From Lachnospiraceae bacterium OF09-6 (GTDB lineage: Bacteria > Bacillota > Clostridia > Lachnospirales > Lachnospiraceae): 64,000 nucleotides of DNA. Under the pieces are notes generated by a model that saw only the letters and a list, made by a program, of their open reading frames with translations, did no database searches and had not been told where the DNA came from. Made by a program: the position numbers and the translations under genes. The stretch covers positions 144,321 through 208,320 of the forward strand of contig QUMM01000003.1 in NCBI GenBank assembly GCA_003435055.1. Direction: 5' to 3'. This document shows positions 8,893 through 18,215 of this stretch, piece after piece; position 1 is the first letter of the stretch, and each line of letters opens with the position of its first letter.

Positions 8893-10185
8893 TTATTTTT
8901 CTATTATTACAATCTGATTTTTCTCCAGTGTTACGCTGCCATCACTCATCTGATTTCTCAGAAGCGGCACGCTGCGGCGCATCAAAAAGATATTCTCTGC
9001 CACACAGGCATCCGGATTGCCGGAAGGACTTAAGATTCCTCCCAGATCATCCTCACTTACATTCTTCCGAAATGTATTGTGGATGGCTTCTTCCAGACAG
9101 AACATGACGCATCCTCCTTCATTCTGCCTGCTGTAGTTGTATTCATATACCGTACCGTCTCCGGAATCGGCATCGTAAGCCATGCCATCCTGATTCAGCT
9201 TCATATCCCGCACAGAATTGTAACGGAACAGGGCATCCTTACATTTCCATGGCCAGATGCCTGCTGCCACCTTTCCCATCCGTTCTCCCGGATATCGATA
9301 ATAGTAGTCATTCATCTCACAGGCACAGGAATCTGCACTGTTATGCTCTGTCCGCGGACGCAGGGCATACATCGGTGTAATGGCATCGCCTCCGGCTTCT
9401 TTTACATAATTGTTGCGCAGCACAATGTTCTCATGTCCATATCTGGTAAACAGTTCCTCTGCCAGTTCGGTACCCGCAAACCGTTCATGCTGATAGGTGT
9501 AGCCCACGGCAATGCCCCAGCGGCTGACTCTCCAGACGGAACAATCTTCTATCATTACACCGTCATAGCGTGCTACACCGGTTTTAGCTTCATCCTCCGG
9601 CTGGAATGCAGTCATATAAATACCACCGTTGTTCATATGCTTATTGTATACATTGCCATTCACATCATGAATCATCAGATTGCTCAGGTGAATATCATGC
9701 AGTGTTCCTCGATTTTGTGCCACCACCGCTACCCCTGTACGGTCTATTTTATCAGGGGCACAGTATTGCTCCAGCTCTTTTTCACTATCCTGATTGGTGA
9801 TTTCCAGATCATGGATCCAGATGTACTCCGCATCATAAAGCAAAATAGCTGATGACACCTCTCCCCGATAGATATGCACCGGAGAATCCAAGGGGCCACC
9901 GTAATCCTGGTACCATCTTCCAGTACCGTTGGCATGAATCTTCGGCAGACAGCCTTCTCCATATGGCCCAACCTCTATTGGTGCATCCTTCATCCCTGAC
10001 TGCCGGATATGAAGATACTGATCTTCAAATACGGATCCCCTTTCCAGCAGGATCTTATCTCCTGGCTGCAGCCCACACTTCTGAAGTGGCTCCAGAGTGG
10101 CAAAAGGAGTCAGCTCGCTTTTCCCGTCATTCTGGTCATTTCCCTTTTCTGAGCTGACGTAATATGTCCTTAATTCCATCTTCAT
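8893..10185 (-). CDS. Right-handed beta-helix protein, probable GH136-like lacto-N-biosidase catalytic subunit
   Basis: A 430-residue protein opening with YYVSSEKGNDQNDG, the usual entry of right-handed parallel beta-helix enzymes, followed by many N-x-x-I/V coil turns. The segment QDGMAYDADSGDG places D333 and D340 seven residues apart. The two catalytic aspartates reported for the GH136 lacto-N-biosidase LnbX (Asp411 and Asp418) have the same spacing. There is no signal peptide or membrane segment, so it should act in the cytosol. It overlaps the preceding 152-residue gene by 50 bases. The position between an oligosaccharide importer and GH112 supports splitting of lacto-N-tetraose to lacto-N-biose and lactose. 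GH136 assignment is inference; another beta-helix glycosidase remains possible. Confidence 0.62.
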   Translation of the reverse strand: MKMELRTYYVSSEKGNDQNDGKSELTPFATLEPLQKCGLQPGDKILLERGSVFEDQYLHIRQSGMKDAPIEVGPYGEGCLPKIHANGTGRWYQDYGGPLDSPVHIYRGEVSSAILLYDAEYIWIHDLEITNQDSEKELEQYCAPDKIDRTGVAVVAQNRGTLHDIHLSNLMIHDVNGNVYNKHMNNGGIYMTAFQPEDEAKTGVARYDGVMIEDCSVWRVSRWGIAVGYTYQHERFAGTELAEELFTRYGHENIVLRNNYVKEAGGDAITPMYALRPRTEHNSADSCACEMNDYYYRYPGERMGKVAAGIWPWKCKDALFRYNSVRDMKLNQDGMAYDADSGDGTVYEYNYSRQNEGGCVMFCLEEAIHNTFRKNVSEDDLGGILSPSGNPDACVAENIFLMRRSVPLLRNQMSDGSVTLEKNQIVIIEK

Positions 10186-10594
10186 AGTCCTTCTCCCGAA
10201 TTTTCTTTCGAATGATTAGTTCCACATCTTCGTAAACAAATGCATCCCCCTGATAACGGGTAAACAAATCTGCATGCTCCTCATAGAACTGTCTGGTTTC
10301 CTCCCGGCTGATCGGCCGGAACACCTGGCGGTTGGTGATCTTCTCACTTTCTGATACATAGTCCAGACGGAATCCGGTCAGTTCCTGCTGCAGATAGGCA
10401 ATGGGATTGTATTCCACCGGTCCATACAGGATCTCTCCACGCTCCAGAGTTTCCCGGCGTTTCCGGTTCTCTTCCTGCCGACGCTGCTCCACATCTGTCA
10501 GAAGACAATTGTCAACCAATCCAAGCTTCTGTGCAAACAGCAGACTGGCCATAGCATAGTCTCGTTCGTTTTTTTCCAGAAAATCAAATGTCAT
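10136..10594 (-). CDS. Small helical protein, candidate GH136 chaperone/accessory subunit
   Basis: A 152-residue, mostly helical, charge-rich protein with no signal peptide. I do not recognise a named domain with certainty. Segments such as REETRQFYEEHADLF resemble a SurA/PpiC-type chaperone helix. In GH136 enzymes the catalytic beta-helix needs a helical partner, either a separate gene (LnbY) or a fused N-terminal domain as in Eubacterium ramulus. This gene sits exactly where that partner would be: its start overlaps the permease stop in TAATG, and its 3' end overlaps the beta-helix gene by 50 bases. The role is therefore inferred from context. Confidence 0.5.
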   Translation of the reverse strand: MTFDFLEKNERDYAMASLLFAQKLGLVDNCLLTDVEQRRQEENRKRRETLERGEILYGPVEYNPIAYLQQELTGFRLDYVSESEKITNRQVFRPISREETRQFYEEHADLFTRYQGDAFVYEDVELIIRKKIREKDYEDGIKDILRQLRKGK

Positions 10595-11415
10595 TATTTC
10601 ACCGCCCCTGTCAGTCCATTGGAAAAGCTCTTCTGCAGGCAGAAGAAAATCACTGCTGTCGGTAAAGTACAGATCAGAACACCCAGCATCAGCATACCGT
10701 AATCTACACTGTAACCACTCTTTAAATTGGCAACCAGCATCGGCATCGTGATGGATTCATTGTTCTGCAGGATAACCTTTGGCCAGAGATAATTGTTCCA
10801 TGCATTCATAAAAGTCACTGTCATAGCCGCACCATAAGTGGACTTCATCACCGGAATATACATGCGGAAGAAAATGGAGATTTCGCTCATTCCTTCCAGC
10901 CGGCTGGCTTCAATAATATCCACCGGGAAAGACCGGGATGCCTGCCGGAACAGCATAATCATAAATGGAGTGGAGATAGACGGCAGTACCAGAGCCATCC
11001 AGCTGTTTACCAGCCCCATCTTAGAAAACATGGTAAATAACGGGATCATCAGTGCCACAAACGGCAGCATCATAGCCAGCAAAAGAATGCTCATCAATAA
11101 GTCTTTTCCTTTGTCATGATAGATCTCAAATCCGTATCCTGCGATGGAACAGATCAAAAGGGTCAGAATGGTAATGATAATCGCATTTCGAAACGAGTTG
11201 AACATCGCCAGTCCCAGGTTCTGATTGGTGGTCAGGCTCTTAAAATTCTCCATCAGATAGGTTCCCGGAATCAAACGGCCACGGACGATATCAATACTTT
11301 TGTTGGTTGCTCCCGAGATCATGTAATACAGTGGGAACACAGATAACAGGCTGGCAATCGTCAGCACGATATAAGAAATTGCATTTTTCCATTTGTTACT
11401 AGTCACGGCTGTCAC
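10594..11415 (-). CDS. Carbohydrate ABC transporter permease, MalG type
   Basis: A 273-residue membrane protein with six predicted helices and the EAA loop EASRLEGMSEISIFFRMYIP that contacts the ATPase. It pairs with the MalF-type permease upstream (17-base overlap) and the binding protein at 12.4-13.7 kb. No ATPase gene lies in the operon; such importers usually borrow a shared MsmX-type ATPase. The substrate is probably a lacto-N-biose or lacto-N-tetraose type sugar, judged from the enzymes that follow. Confidence 0.88.
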   Translation of the reverse strand: MTAVTSNKWKNAISYIVLTIASLLSVFPLYYMISGATNKSIDIVRGRLIPGTYLMENFKSLTTNQNLGLAMFNSFRNAIIITILTLLICSIAGYGFEIYHDKGKDLLMSILLLAMMLPFVALMIPLFTMFSKMGLVNSWMALVLPSISTPFMIMLFRQASRSFPVDIIEASRLEGMSEISIFFRMYIPVMKSTYGAAMTVTFMNAWNNYLWPKVILQNNESITMPMLVANLKSGYSVDYGMLMLGVLICTLPTAVIFFCLQKSFSNGLTGAVK

Positions 11416-12286
11416 CTACTTTCATCTGAATTGCAGACAGAACGGCCACACATACCAGAATGAATACGGACAGTGCTGCTGCGTAGTTAAACTTCGGTGT
11501 CTCCACAAAGGAGATATTGAAAATATAATGAGCCAGAGTCATGGTAGACTTTCCTGGTCCTCCGGCTGTCAGGTTCACAGACTCATCAAAGAGCTGCAGG
11601 GTTCCTGATGTGGACATAATCGCGGTCAGCAGAATGGTTGGCTTCAGCAGCGGTACAGTCATCTTGAAAAACTGCTGGATGCCATTGGCTCCGTCGATTC
11701 TGGCTGCCTCATAAATAGAGCTGTCAATGTTCTGTAGTCCGGACAGGTAAAATACCATGTTATATCCAGTCCATCTCCAGATCAGGGCAATGATGATAAC
11801 GAATCTGGCTGCCCATGCATTCTGGAACCAGTCCACCGGCTGCATACCGATATGAGTAAGCAGTACATTGACAAATCCGTCTCCTGCAAACAGAGATTTA
11901 AAAATCATAGAATAGGATACCAGGGATGTGGCGCACGGTAAGAAGATCATCGTACGGAACAGTCCTTTGAATTTCAAATCCCTGTTATTTAACAGCTGTG
12001 CCAGAATCAGCGCCAGCAGCAGCATAATCGGTACCTGAATCACAAAATAAAATACGGTATTAAACAGACACTGACGGAAGGTCTTGTCTTTTAAGATACG
12101 GGTGTAGTTGCTGATCCCTGTCCAGCTCTGGGCTGCTCCCATGCCTTTGTGAAAGGACAGGAGAATGGCCTGAATCATTGGATAGAAACAGAACACAAAG
12201 ATCAGAAGAGAGGCAGGAATGAGAAATGCCCATCCGATCAGATTATGTCTCTTCTGAAGACTCATTTTTTTATTTTTTGGTTCCAT
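11399..12286 (-). CDS. Carbohydrate ABC transporter permease, MalF type
   Basis: A 295-residue permease. After a charged N-terminus (KNKKMSLQKRH) it has six predicted helices and the EAA-type loop YEAARIDGANGIQQFFKMTVP. Its 3' end overlaps the MalG-type permease. It lies downstream of the binding protein and is separated from it by a stable hairpin (12306-12342), which would let the binding protein be made in excess. Confidence 0.88.
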   Translation of the reverse strand: MEPKNKKMSLQKRHNLIGWAFLIPASLLIFVFCFYPMIQAILLSFHKGMGAAQSWTGISNYTRILKDKTFRQCLFNTVFYFVIQVPIMLLLALILAQLLNNRDLKFKGLFRTMIFLPCATSLVSYSMIFKSLFAGDGFVNVLLTHIGMQPVDWFQNAWAARFVIIIALIWRWTGYNMVFYLSGLQNIDSSIYEAARIDGANGIQQFFKMTVPLLKPTILLTAIMSTSGTLQLFDESVNLTAGGPGKSTMTLAHYIFNISFVETPKFNYAAALSVFILVCVAVLSAIQMKVGDSRD

Positions 12287-12305
12287 ATAGTTCCTCCTAA
12301 ATGAA

Positions 12306-12342
12306 GCCGCTGCAAAAACATTTTTTTGTATTTTGCAGCGGC
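12306..12342 (-). promoter_or_regulatory. Intercistronic hairpin between binding protein and permeases
   Basis: The 12-bp arms GCCGCTGCAAAA (12306-12317) and their complement (12331-12342) form a stable stem. No clear T-run follows on the minus strand. It more likely protects the upstream mRNA or partly attenuates than fully terminates. Confidence 0.6.
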
Positions 12343-12409
12343 CCCTGATTATCTCTTTGTAACTGCTTAGTTCCTTTCCCTCATGATCTGAACAGTTACC
12401 ATTTTTTCA

Positions 12410-13689
12410 TTAACCTTCAATATTAAACTCTACAGTATCCTGTGCATTCTGGAGTTCTTCTGTGATGTCTGCACCGTTCTGTACTACGTTCGTTACTACG
12501 TCTGTCAGGCACTTCTGATATCTGAATAGTAAGCGCCACAGTCAAATGCAGGAACCTGGCTTGCGAAATCTACGATGTCTGCGTATACCTTCTGTCCGCC
12601 GTAGAAGTCTGATGCTTCCTGGTATACACTGGATTCTGCTGCCGGAAGGTAGCTTGCGATTGCGCCTGCATTTACCAGTAAATCATCATACAGATCTACA
12701 TCTGCACCAAATGTGGATTTCAGGAAATCAAATGCCAGATCTGTGTTCTCGCAGTTGGAAGATACTGCCCAGCTTGCTCCACCGCAGTTTGCGTAGTTGG
12801 TTGCTCCTTCTACGTCATCCAGTGCAGGCATGTTTACAATCGTCCAGTTACCAGACTGATCTTCTGCTGCCTGAATAGAAGACATGATCCAGCATCCGTT
12901 GATTACACCAGCTGCATCTCCGTTGTTCATGGATGCAATGTACTGATCCCAGTCTGTGTACTCTGTCATGTATCCTTCATTTACCAGAGTTGCGTATACG
13001 TCAACAGCCTGTGCCAGTACTTCGTTGTCAGCGATCTTTACTTCACCATCTACGATTGGAGAAGCACCTGCGGACTGAAGCATTTCCAGAACCAACTCGG
13101 ATCCGCCGGAAGTGGTCAGCATTGGTGTATCTGTTTTTTCTTTTACAGTCTTAGCCAGTTCCATGAACTGTGACCATGTGATGTCTTTGAAATCATCTGT
13201 GGTCAGTCCTGCTTCTTCTACGATATCAGAACGGATCGCCATGATGGTTGCACCATTATCAAATGGAACACCGTAGTTCTTTCCATCTACAGTAGAGTCT
13301 GCCAGCTTACCAGCTGAGAACGTTGAGAAATCAATTCCTGAATCTGTCAGGTCTGTGAATACATCCGGGAAACTGGTAACATCTTTATGATAAGAGTAAT
13401 CCTGCATCAGGAAAATATCCGGCAGTGTGCTGTAATCTCCAGATGTAGCAGCTGTGATCAGCTTGGTCTCGATATCAGAATATACATTTTCCTGGATATC
13501 CAGCTTGAAGTTTGGATGATCCTTCTGATATTCTGCTTCTGCCTGTTTCATAGCGTAGATGTTGAAGTTCGGATCCCAGCACCATACAGTTAAGGTTTCA
13601 TCGTTGCTTTCAGCAGCAACTGGTACAGCTGCGATCATGCTTCCAACTACAGTAGCTGCCAGGATTGCACTTACTAATTTTTTCTTCAT
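12410..13689 (-). CDS. Sugar ABC transporter substrate-binding protein, frameshifted near its end
   Basis: An extracellular sugar-binding protein of the SBP_bac_1/8 type. It starts at 13689 (MKKKLVSAIL) with AAGGAGG 7 bases upstream; the longer frame from 13809 lacks a site. The signal peptide ends in AVPVAAES without the lipobox cysteine usual for Gram-positive binding proteins. The open frame stops at 12505. The next frame continues with LTDVVTNVVQNGADITEELQ and so on to a stop at 12410, the normal C-terminal helix of this family. One extra C in the GG/CC pair at 12508-12509 would restore 426 residues. This may be a sequencing indel rather than a broken gene. Confidence 0.85.
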
Positions 13690-14018
13690 TTTGTATCCTC
13701 CTTGAAAATCTTTTTCACGTTTTTGATCTGTCTTAAGCATACGTTGTTTTTCTATGTATTTCAATTCCCATTTTGCTTTGTTTTTTAGATATCTTGCGTT
13801 TACGTTCATTTTCCTGTATTATGGAAATATACTGATACACAGAAAACAGGCTCGCTTATTTTTTAGGAAAATTTGCTTTATTTTTTCAAATTGTTTGAAT
13901 TGTTTTAGAGAAAAGGCACACTTTGTCCAGACTAACTTCTATACATTGATTTTGTAACATCATTTTTATCAAAACAAAATAGCTAATATTTTCCAGTTTT
14001 TTACACAAAGGAGAATTC
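13690..14018 (-). promoter_or_regulatory. Divergent control region between the sugar operon and its AraC regulator
   Basis: This 329-base AT-rich region separates the binding protein (minus) from the AraC gene (plus) and must hold both promoters and the regulator's sites. I could not pick a single convincing -35/-10 pair. The plus-strand start has AAAGGAG at the expected distance. No other gene is supported here. Confidence 0.45.
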
Positions 14019-14855
14019 ATGAGTACCAGATCCATTCGATTTTCCTCCCAACAGCAGGCTGCCACGGATGCAGTTCTGCTCAGCGCCTCTTCCTCCCGCT
14101 ATGAGGGAGACTGGCCAAGCATCCGCCATTCCCATGCTTTCACCGAACTGTTCTACGTACAAGATGGTCAGGGGGATTTCCTGATTGAAGATGAATACTA
14201 TCCCATTGCCAAAGACGACCTGGTGATCATCAATCCCCAGATTCTCCATACGGAGCTATCCAAAGGACAGCCACCCTTAAATTATCTGACCCTTGGTATT
14301 GACGGTGTGGGCTTTTCTTTTCGTGATCATCAGGATTTTCAGATTCTGAACTGCCGTGGGCGGGATGCCAACCTGCTCTTTTATTTCCAGACACTGTTCC
14401 GGGAACTTGACAAAAAAGAGGAAGGCTACGATATCATCTGCCGACATATGCTGGAGATCCTGATGCTCCAGCTGCGGCGTATCACAGATTCTGCTTTTGA
14501 ACTGATGCCTTCCCAGCACCCCAGCCGGGAATGTGCTTCCGTCAAACGCTATCTGGATTCCAACTACAGCGAGAATATTACTCTGGATCTGCTGGCAGAA
14601 CTCAGCCATCTGAACAAGTATTATCTCAGCCATGAATTTACAAAATATTATGGCATCTCACCGATTAACTATCTGAATCGCAAGCGGATCGAGGTATGCA
14701 AGGATCTGCTGGAAAACAGTGACTATGATATCTCGGACATTGCTCATCTTACCGGCTTTTCCTCTCAGAGCTACCTGTCCCAGAGTTTTCGGAAGTACTG
14801 CCAGATGACTGCCGGGAACTACCGGAAGCTTGTGAAGAAAAGGCAAAAAATTTAA
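14019..14855 (+). CDS. AraC family regulator of the sugar operon
   Basis: A 278-residue transcription factor. The N-terminal half is a cupin-like sensor (IRHSHAFTELFYVQDGQGDF, then IINPQILHTE). The C-terminal third is the double helix-turn-helix with LDLLAELSHLNKYYLSHEF and DISDIAHLTGFSSQSYLSQSF. It is divergent to the importer/phosphorylase operon and shares its 329-base upstream region, so it most likely senses a sugar and activates that operon. An AAAGGAG site lies 5 bases before the ATG. Confidence 0.88.
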   Translation: MSTRSIRFSSQQQAATDAVLLSASSSRYEGDWPSIRHSHAFTELFYVQDGQGDFLIEDEYYPIAKDDLVIINPQILHTELSKGQPPLNYLTLGIDGVGFSFRDHQDFQILNCRGRDANLLFYFQTLFRELDKKEEGYDIICRHMLEILMLQLRRITDSAFELMPSQHPSRECASVKRYLDSNYSENITLDLLAELSHLNKYYLSHEFTKYYGISPINYLNRKRIEVCKDLLENSDYDISDIAHLTGFSSQSYLSQSFRKYCQMTAGNYRKLVKKRQKI

Positions 14856-14881
14856 ACCTTTTTTCTTTATCGAAAGAAAAA

Positions 14882-14926
14882 GCGGGTATCGAATTTCGTC
14901 AGGCTCTGACTGTTTTCGATATCCGC
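14882..14926. terminator. Bidirectional hairpin between convergent araC-like and panE-like genes
   Basis: Arms 14882-14893 and 14915-14926 (GCGGGTATCGAA with one G-U pair) enclose a smaller GTCAG/CTGAC stem. It sits between two convergent genes, which fits a shared terminator. Confidence 0.6.
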
Positions 14927-14944
14927 TCCTCTTCTCTGCACCCT

Positions 14945-15865
14945 TTATTCATTCAGGTAAATTTCTTCTTTTGCTTTCATCAGCAGATACAAAGTCTCGG
15001 TTGCCGGAACCGGGATCTGTTTTTTCTCTGCCATTTGCAAAAGTGTACCTGCCAGATATTCGTTTTCTGTTCTTCTGTGATGAAGCACATCCTCTAGCAT
15101 AGAAGTCTTCTTGGCCCCTTTGTAGCTGACATAATACTGAATGATGTCTTCGATATCTTCTTCAAAAAGTGGAATTTCTTTGGCCTGTGCCACCTTCACG
15201 AATTCCCGCATACTTTTTCGGCAGATGGTCTGCAATTCTTCGTAAGTCCGAAACTTACTGTAGTCTGCTCCGGTGAGGGCAGTCACTGAGTTGCCTGCCA
15301 CATTCAGCATCCATTTTTTCCACACCATTTTGTCGATGTCTGCTTCTACTACCACATCCAGTCCACTGCTGTGCATCAGTCGGTAGACATGCTGCACAAT
15401 ATCATCTCCGGAATAAGAAGAAGCCCCAATGTGGGTCACTCCCGCATTGGTGAACAGCAGATTTTCTCCATCCATAATCGTGTTCGGTCCCTGAATGTAG
15501 CCCTTCAGCACAATATTTTCCGGGAACGCCTCACAGAATCTCTGAAATGCGTAGATTCCATTCTGCAGAGGCAGCAAAATCGTACCAGGCACAATCACCG
15601 GACGCAAGTCCTCTATCGCAGATTCAATATCATAATTCTTTACACAGATAATCGCAAGCGAAGGTTTTTCCTCCAACTCCTCAGCCGTCGAGATAATCTT
15701 CGGGGAAAAAGCTGTTCCGTTTACCCAGTAGTGCTTCTTCTCCATCTTCTGTCGACGATGGCCTGTTGCCACCAGGGCAAACCGGTCTCCATAACACTGA
15801 TTCATATGCCAGGCAATGGGAATTCCGATTGCCCCAAAGCCAATAAGTACAATTTGTTCTTTCAT
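14945..15865 (-). CDS. Ketopantoate reductase family protein (PanE/ApbA)
   Basis: A 306-residue NADPH-dependent reductase. The nucleotide loop is GFGAIG near the start, then VKNYD and LPLQNGI of the family, and a helical C-terminal dimer domain with K-K-W-x-L-N-V-A-G-N. I start at 15865 (MKEQIVL), which has GAGG upstream inside the end of the symporter gene 5 bases away; the frame from 15889 overlaps that gene more. It may reduce 2-dehydropantoate or another 2-keto acid. No other pantothenate gene is nearby, so the substrate is open. Confidence 0.8.
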   Translation of the reverse strand: MKEQIVLIGFGAIGIPIAWHMNQCYGDRFALVATGHRRQKMEKKHYWVNGTAFSPKIISTAEELEEKPSLAIICVKNYDIESAIEDLRPVIVPGTILLPLQNGIYAFQRFCEAFPENIVLKGYIQGPNTIMDGENLLFTNAGVTHIGASSYSGDDIVQHVYRLMHSSGLDVVVEADIDKMVWKKWMLNVAGNSVTALTGADYSKFRTYEELQTICRKSMREFVKVAQAKEIPLFEEDIEDIIQYYVSYKGAKKTSMLEDVLHHRRTENEYLAGTLLQMAEKKQIPVPATETLYLLMKAKEEIYLNE

Positions 15866-15869
15866 GAAA

Positions 15870-17261
15870 TTATTCCTCACCAGTTGCAAAATAATCTTTT
15901 ACCAGTTTCACCACTGTTCCGGAAAGCAGGAACAGAGCAATCAGGTTCGGGATCGCCATCAGACCGTTAAATGTCTCAGCAATACTCCACATCAGCCCTA
16001 GGTTGGCCGTTGCTCCAAGAATCGCTACCAGCGAATAAGCCACCATAAATGGCTTGATCACTTTTTCTGAAAACAGGAACTCGATGCATCTTGCTCCATA
16101 CAGTCCCCAGCCAAGAATGGTGGAGAATGCAAAACAACACATCGCTACTGCCGTAAAGATAGATACCCAGTCTCCGTACACAGATGTGAATCCCTGAATC
16201 GTCAGTTCTGCTCCAGCTGCCGCACCGTAATTCACTGGTACCTGGCTGCATAAAATAACCAGTGCTGTTAATGTACAGATTACAATGGTGTCTGCAAATA
16301 CTTCAAAGATACCGAACATGCCCTGTTTTACCGGTTTTCTGGTATCTGCACAGGCATGAGCGATGGAGCCTGTACCAAGACCTGCTTCATTGGAAAAGAT
16401 ACCGCGGGACACACCCTTTTTCATACTCATGAACATGCTTCCGACCACGCCTCCTGTCACTGCAGATGGCTGGAATGCACCTCGTATAATGGACACAAAA
16501 ACTGCCGGAAGTACCCTGATATTCATCAATACCACTCCCAGAGCCAGTACAATGTATAACAATGCCATAAACGGCACCAGCTTTTCTGTTACCTGGCCAA
16601 TTCGTTTGATTCCACCAAGCAGGATCATTCCTACCAGTACCGTGATTACAATACCAATGATCAGATTAGATGTAGATACTGCTCCTTCTGAAATTACATG
16701 ATAATTCAGTAATGCAGAGTTGATCGCTGTTGTAATGGTATTGACCTGTGTGGCATTGCCAGTTCCGAATACCGTCAGCACACCAAATGCTGCAAACAGA
16801 TAGGCCAGCCATATCCCTTTTTCTCCCAGTCCATTTTTGATGTAGTACATTGGACCGCCCACCAGATCTCCGTTGGTATTTTTCTCACGGAAATGCACCG
16901 CCAATGTCACTTCCGCGAACTTGGTACACATACCAAGGAGTGCTGAAATCCACATCCAGAACACTGCTCCCGGACCGCCGATGGCGATTGCGCCTGCCAC
17001 ACCGGCAATATTACCGGTTCCAACCGTTGCCGCCAGTGCAGTGCAGACCGCCTGAAATGGAGTCAGGGCTCCATCTGAAGCATTTCTTTTCCGAAACATT
17101 CTTCCTATAGTTGTCTTAATAGCATACGGGAACTTCCGGATCTGCAAAAAATGAGTTCTGATACTTAAATACAACCCAACACCGAAGATGCACAGCATTG
17201 CCGGAACACCCCAGATAAAATTATTTACCACACTGTTTATATTTTCTATTATCTCCATCAT
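15870..17261 (-). CDS. Sodium:alanine symporter family (AGCS)
   Basis: A 463-residue integral membrane protein with about 10-11 helices and the AGCS signatures: ATVGTGNIAGVAGAIAIGGP, the GPMYYI loop, GIFSNEAGLG and an aromatic-rich end. It imports alanine or glycine with Na+. It lies 4 bases upstream of the PanE-like gene with which it probably forms a two-gene unit. Confidence 0.92.
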   Translation of the reverse strand: MMEIIENINSVVNNFIWGVPAMLCIFGVGLYLSIRTHFLQIRKFPYAIKTTIGRMFRKRNASDGALTPFQAVCTALAATVGTGNIAGVAGAIAIGGPGAVFWMWISALLGMCTKFAEVTLAVHFREKNTNGDLVGGPMYYIKNGLGEKGIWLAYLFAAFGVLTVFGTGNATQVNTITTAINSALLNYHVISEGAVSTSNLIIGIVITVLVGMILLGGIKRIGQVTEKLVPFMALLYIVLALGVVLMNIRVLPAVFVSIIRGAFQPSAVTGGVVGSMFMSMKKGVSRGIFSNEAGLGTGSIAHACADTRKPVKQGMFGIFEVFADTIVICTLTALVILCSQVPVNYGAAAGAELTIQGFTSVYGDWVSIFTAVAMCCFAFSTILGWGLYGARCIEFLFSEKVIKPFMVAYSLVAILGATANLGLMWSIAETFNGLMAIPNLIALFLLSGTVVKLVKDYFATGEE

Positions 17262-17405
17262 ACACTCTGTTCTCTTTCTTTTTTATTTCTGCTTATTCTA
17301 TTGCAATCTTAAAACGACAGATCTGCGCTAATGGTCCTGATCGCCGATTCTATGCCTTATAAATTCACAATATTCTTTTATTTTAAGTCATTATTGCTTA
17401 TAATG

Positions 17406-17448
17406 CAAGAAAGAGTCGCCAGTTGGATTTCTCCTTTCCTGCCGACTC
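17406..17448 (-). terminator. Probable terminator after the dehydrogenase-peptidase unit
   Basis: GAGTCG (17413-17418) pairs with CGACTC (17443-17448), with further pairing inside. On the minus strand TTTCTT follows. It lies in the 236-base gap before the symporter. Confidence 0.5.
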
Positions 17449-17497
17449 CGTTGTTTTGTTCTTATCGTATTGTTCCTGATCATGCGGTTCAGGTGTA

Positions 17498-18187
17498 CTA
17501 TGTCAGATACCTTCTCCCATTCTCTTTCAACCACTTTCTTCTGATCTGATAATCCGGTAATACCTTTTCGACTTCTGCCCAGAACAGCCTGGAATGGTTC
17601 ATCTGCTTCCTGTGACAGAGTTCGTGCACCACAACATAATCCAGAATCTCATCTGGCATCTCAGCCAGATGGCAGTTGAAGTTCAGATTTCCTGCCTGAC
17701 TGCAGCTTCCCCAGCGAGTCTTCTGATTGCGGATCGTGATCCTGCCGTAAGTGACTTCCATCTGTCGGGCAAAGTATGCTGCTCTTACCAGAATCACTTT
17801 TCTTGCAGTCTCTGTAAGCTTCCGAATTTCTTCTTCCGTCAGAGGTGATCGCTGCGAGTATCTATCATCCTGTTCCTGCTTCTGACGTAACAGCTCCATC
17901 TTCTCCAGATGAAGCTGTATCCAATCTTCTTTCTCTGTGACAAACTTCATGATTCGATTCTGCGTCATACGCTGCGGTGCCCGTACCTTGATCTGAAGAT
18001 CCCTGTTGATCTCAATGGCAATACTTTTTCGGTTACTGCGAATCAGAGTGATATCGTAATCTTTATATGCTACTTTTTTGCTTTCTAATCTGCTCTTCAT
18101 ATTTCGTCTCTTGATTGTACCGTCCTCATTTTTCTTTCTGGCCGTATTCGTCAGATCCAATTCAACAAAATCGCCTTTTGTACACAT
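17498..18187 (-). CDS. YgjP/DUF45-type zinc metallopeptidase
   Basis: A predicted cytosolic metallopeptidase of the YgjP-like (DUF45, M48-related) family. The zinc site is VVHELCH (HExxH), followed by N-H-S-x-x-F-W; earlier is T-R-W-G-S-C, the other family hallmark. The open frame starts at 18289, inside the dehydrogenase gene, so I use the in-frame ATG at 18187. An ATG at 18100 would still leave the whole domain and is also possible. The start is therefore uncertain. No substrate is known to me. Confidence 0.78.
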   Translation of the reverse strand: MCTKGDFVELDLTNTARKKNEDGTIKRRNMKSRLESKKVAYKDYDITLIRSNRKSIAIEINRDLQIKVRAPQRMTQNRIMKFVTEKEDWIQLHLEKMELLRQKQEQDDRYSQRSPLTEEEIRKLTETARKVILVRAAYFARQMEVTYGRITIRNQKTRWGSCSQAGNLNFNCHLAEMPDEILDYVVVHELCHRKQMNHSRLFWAEVEKVLPDYQIRRKWLKENGRRYLT

Positions 18188-18215
18188 CCAGACTTCCCTG
18201 TCAATGAATTTTCTT

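Noticed and set aside
17262..17497. Possible glycine riboswitch before the AGCS symporter
   Set aside because: I found no tandem glycine-aptamer pattern; the visible hairpin is better read as a terminator of the upstream unit.
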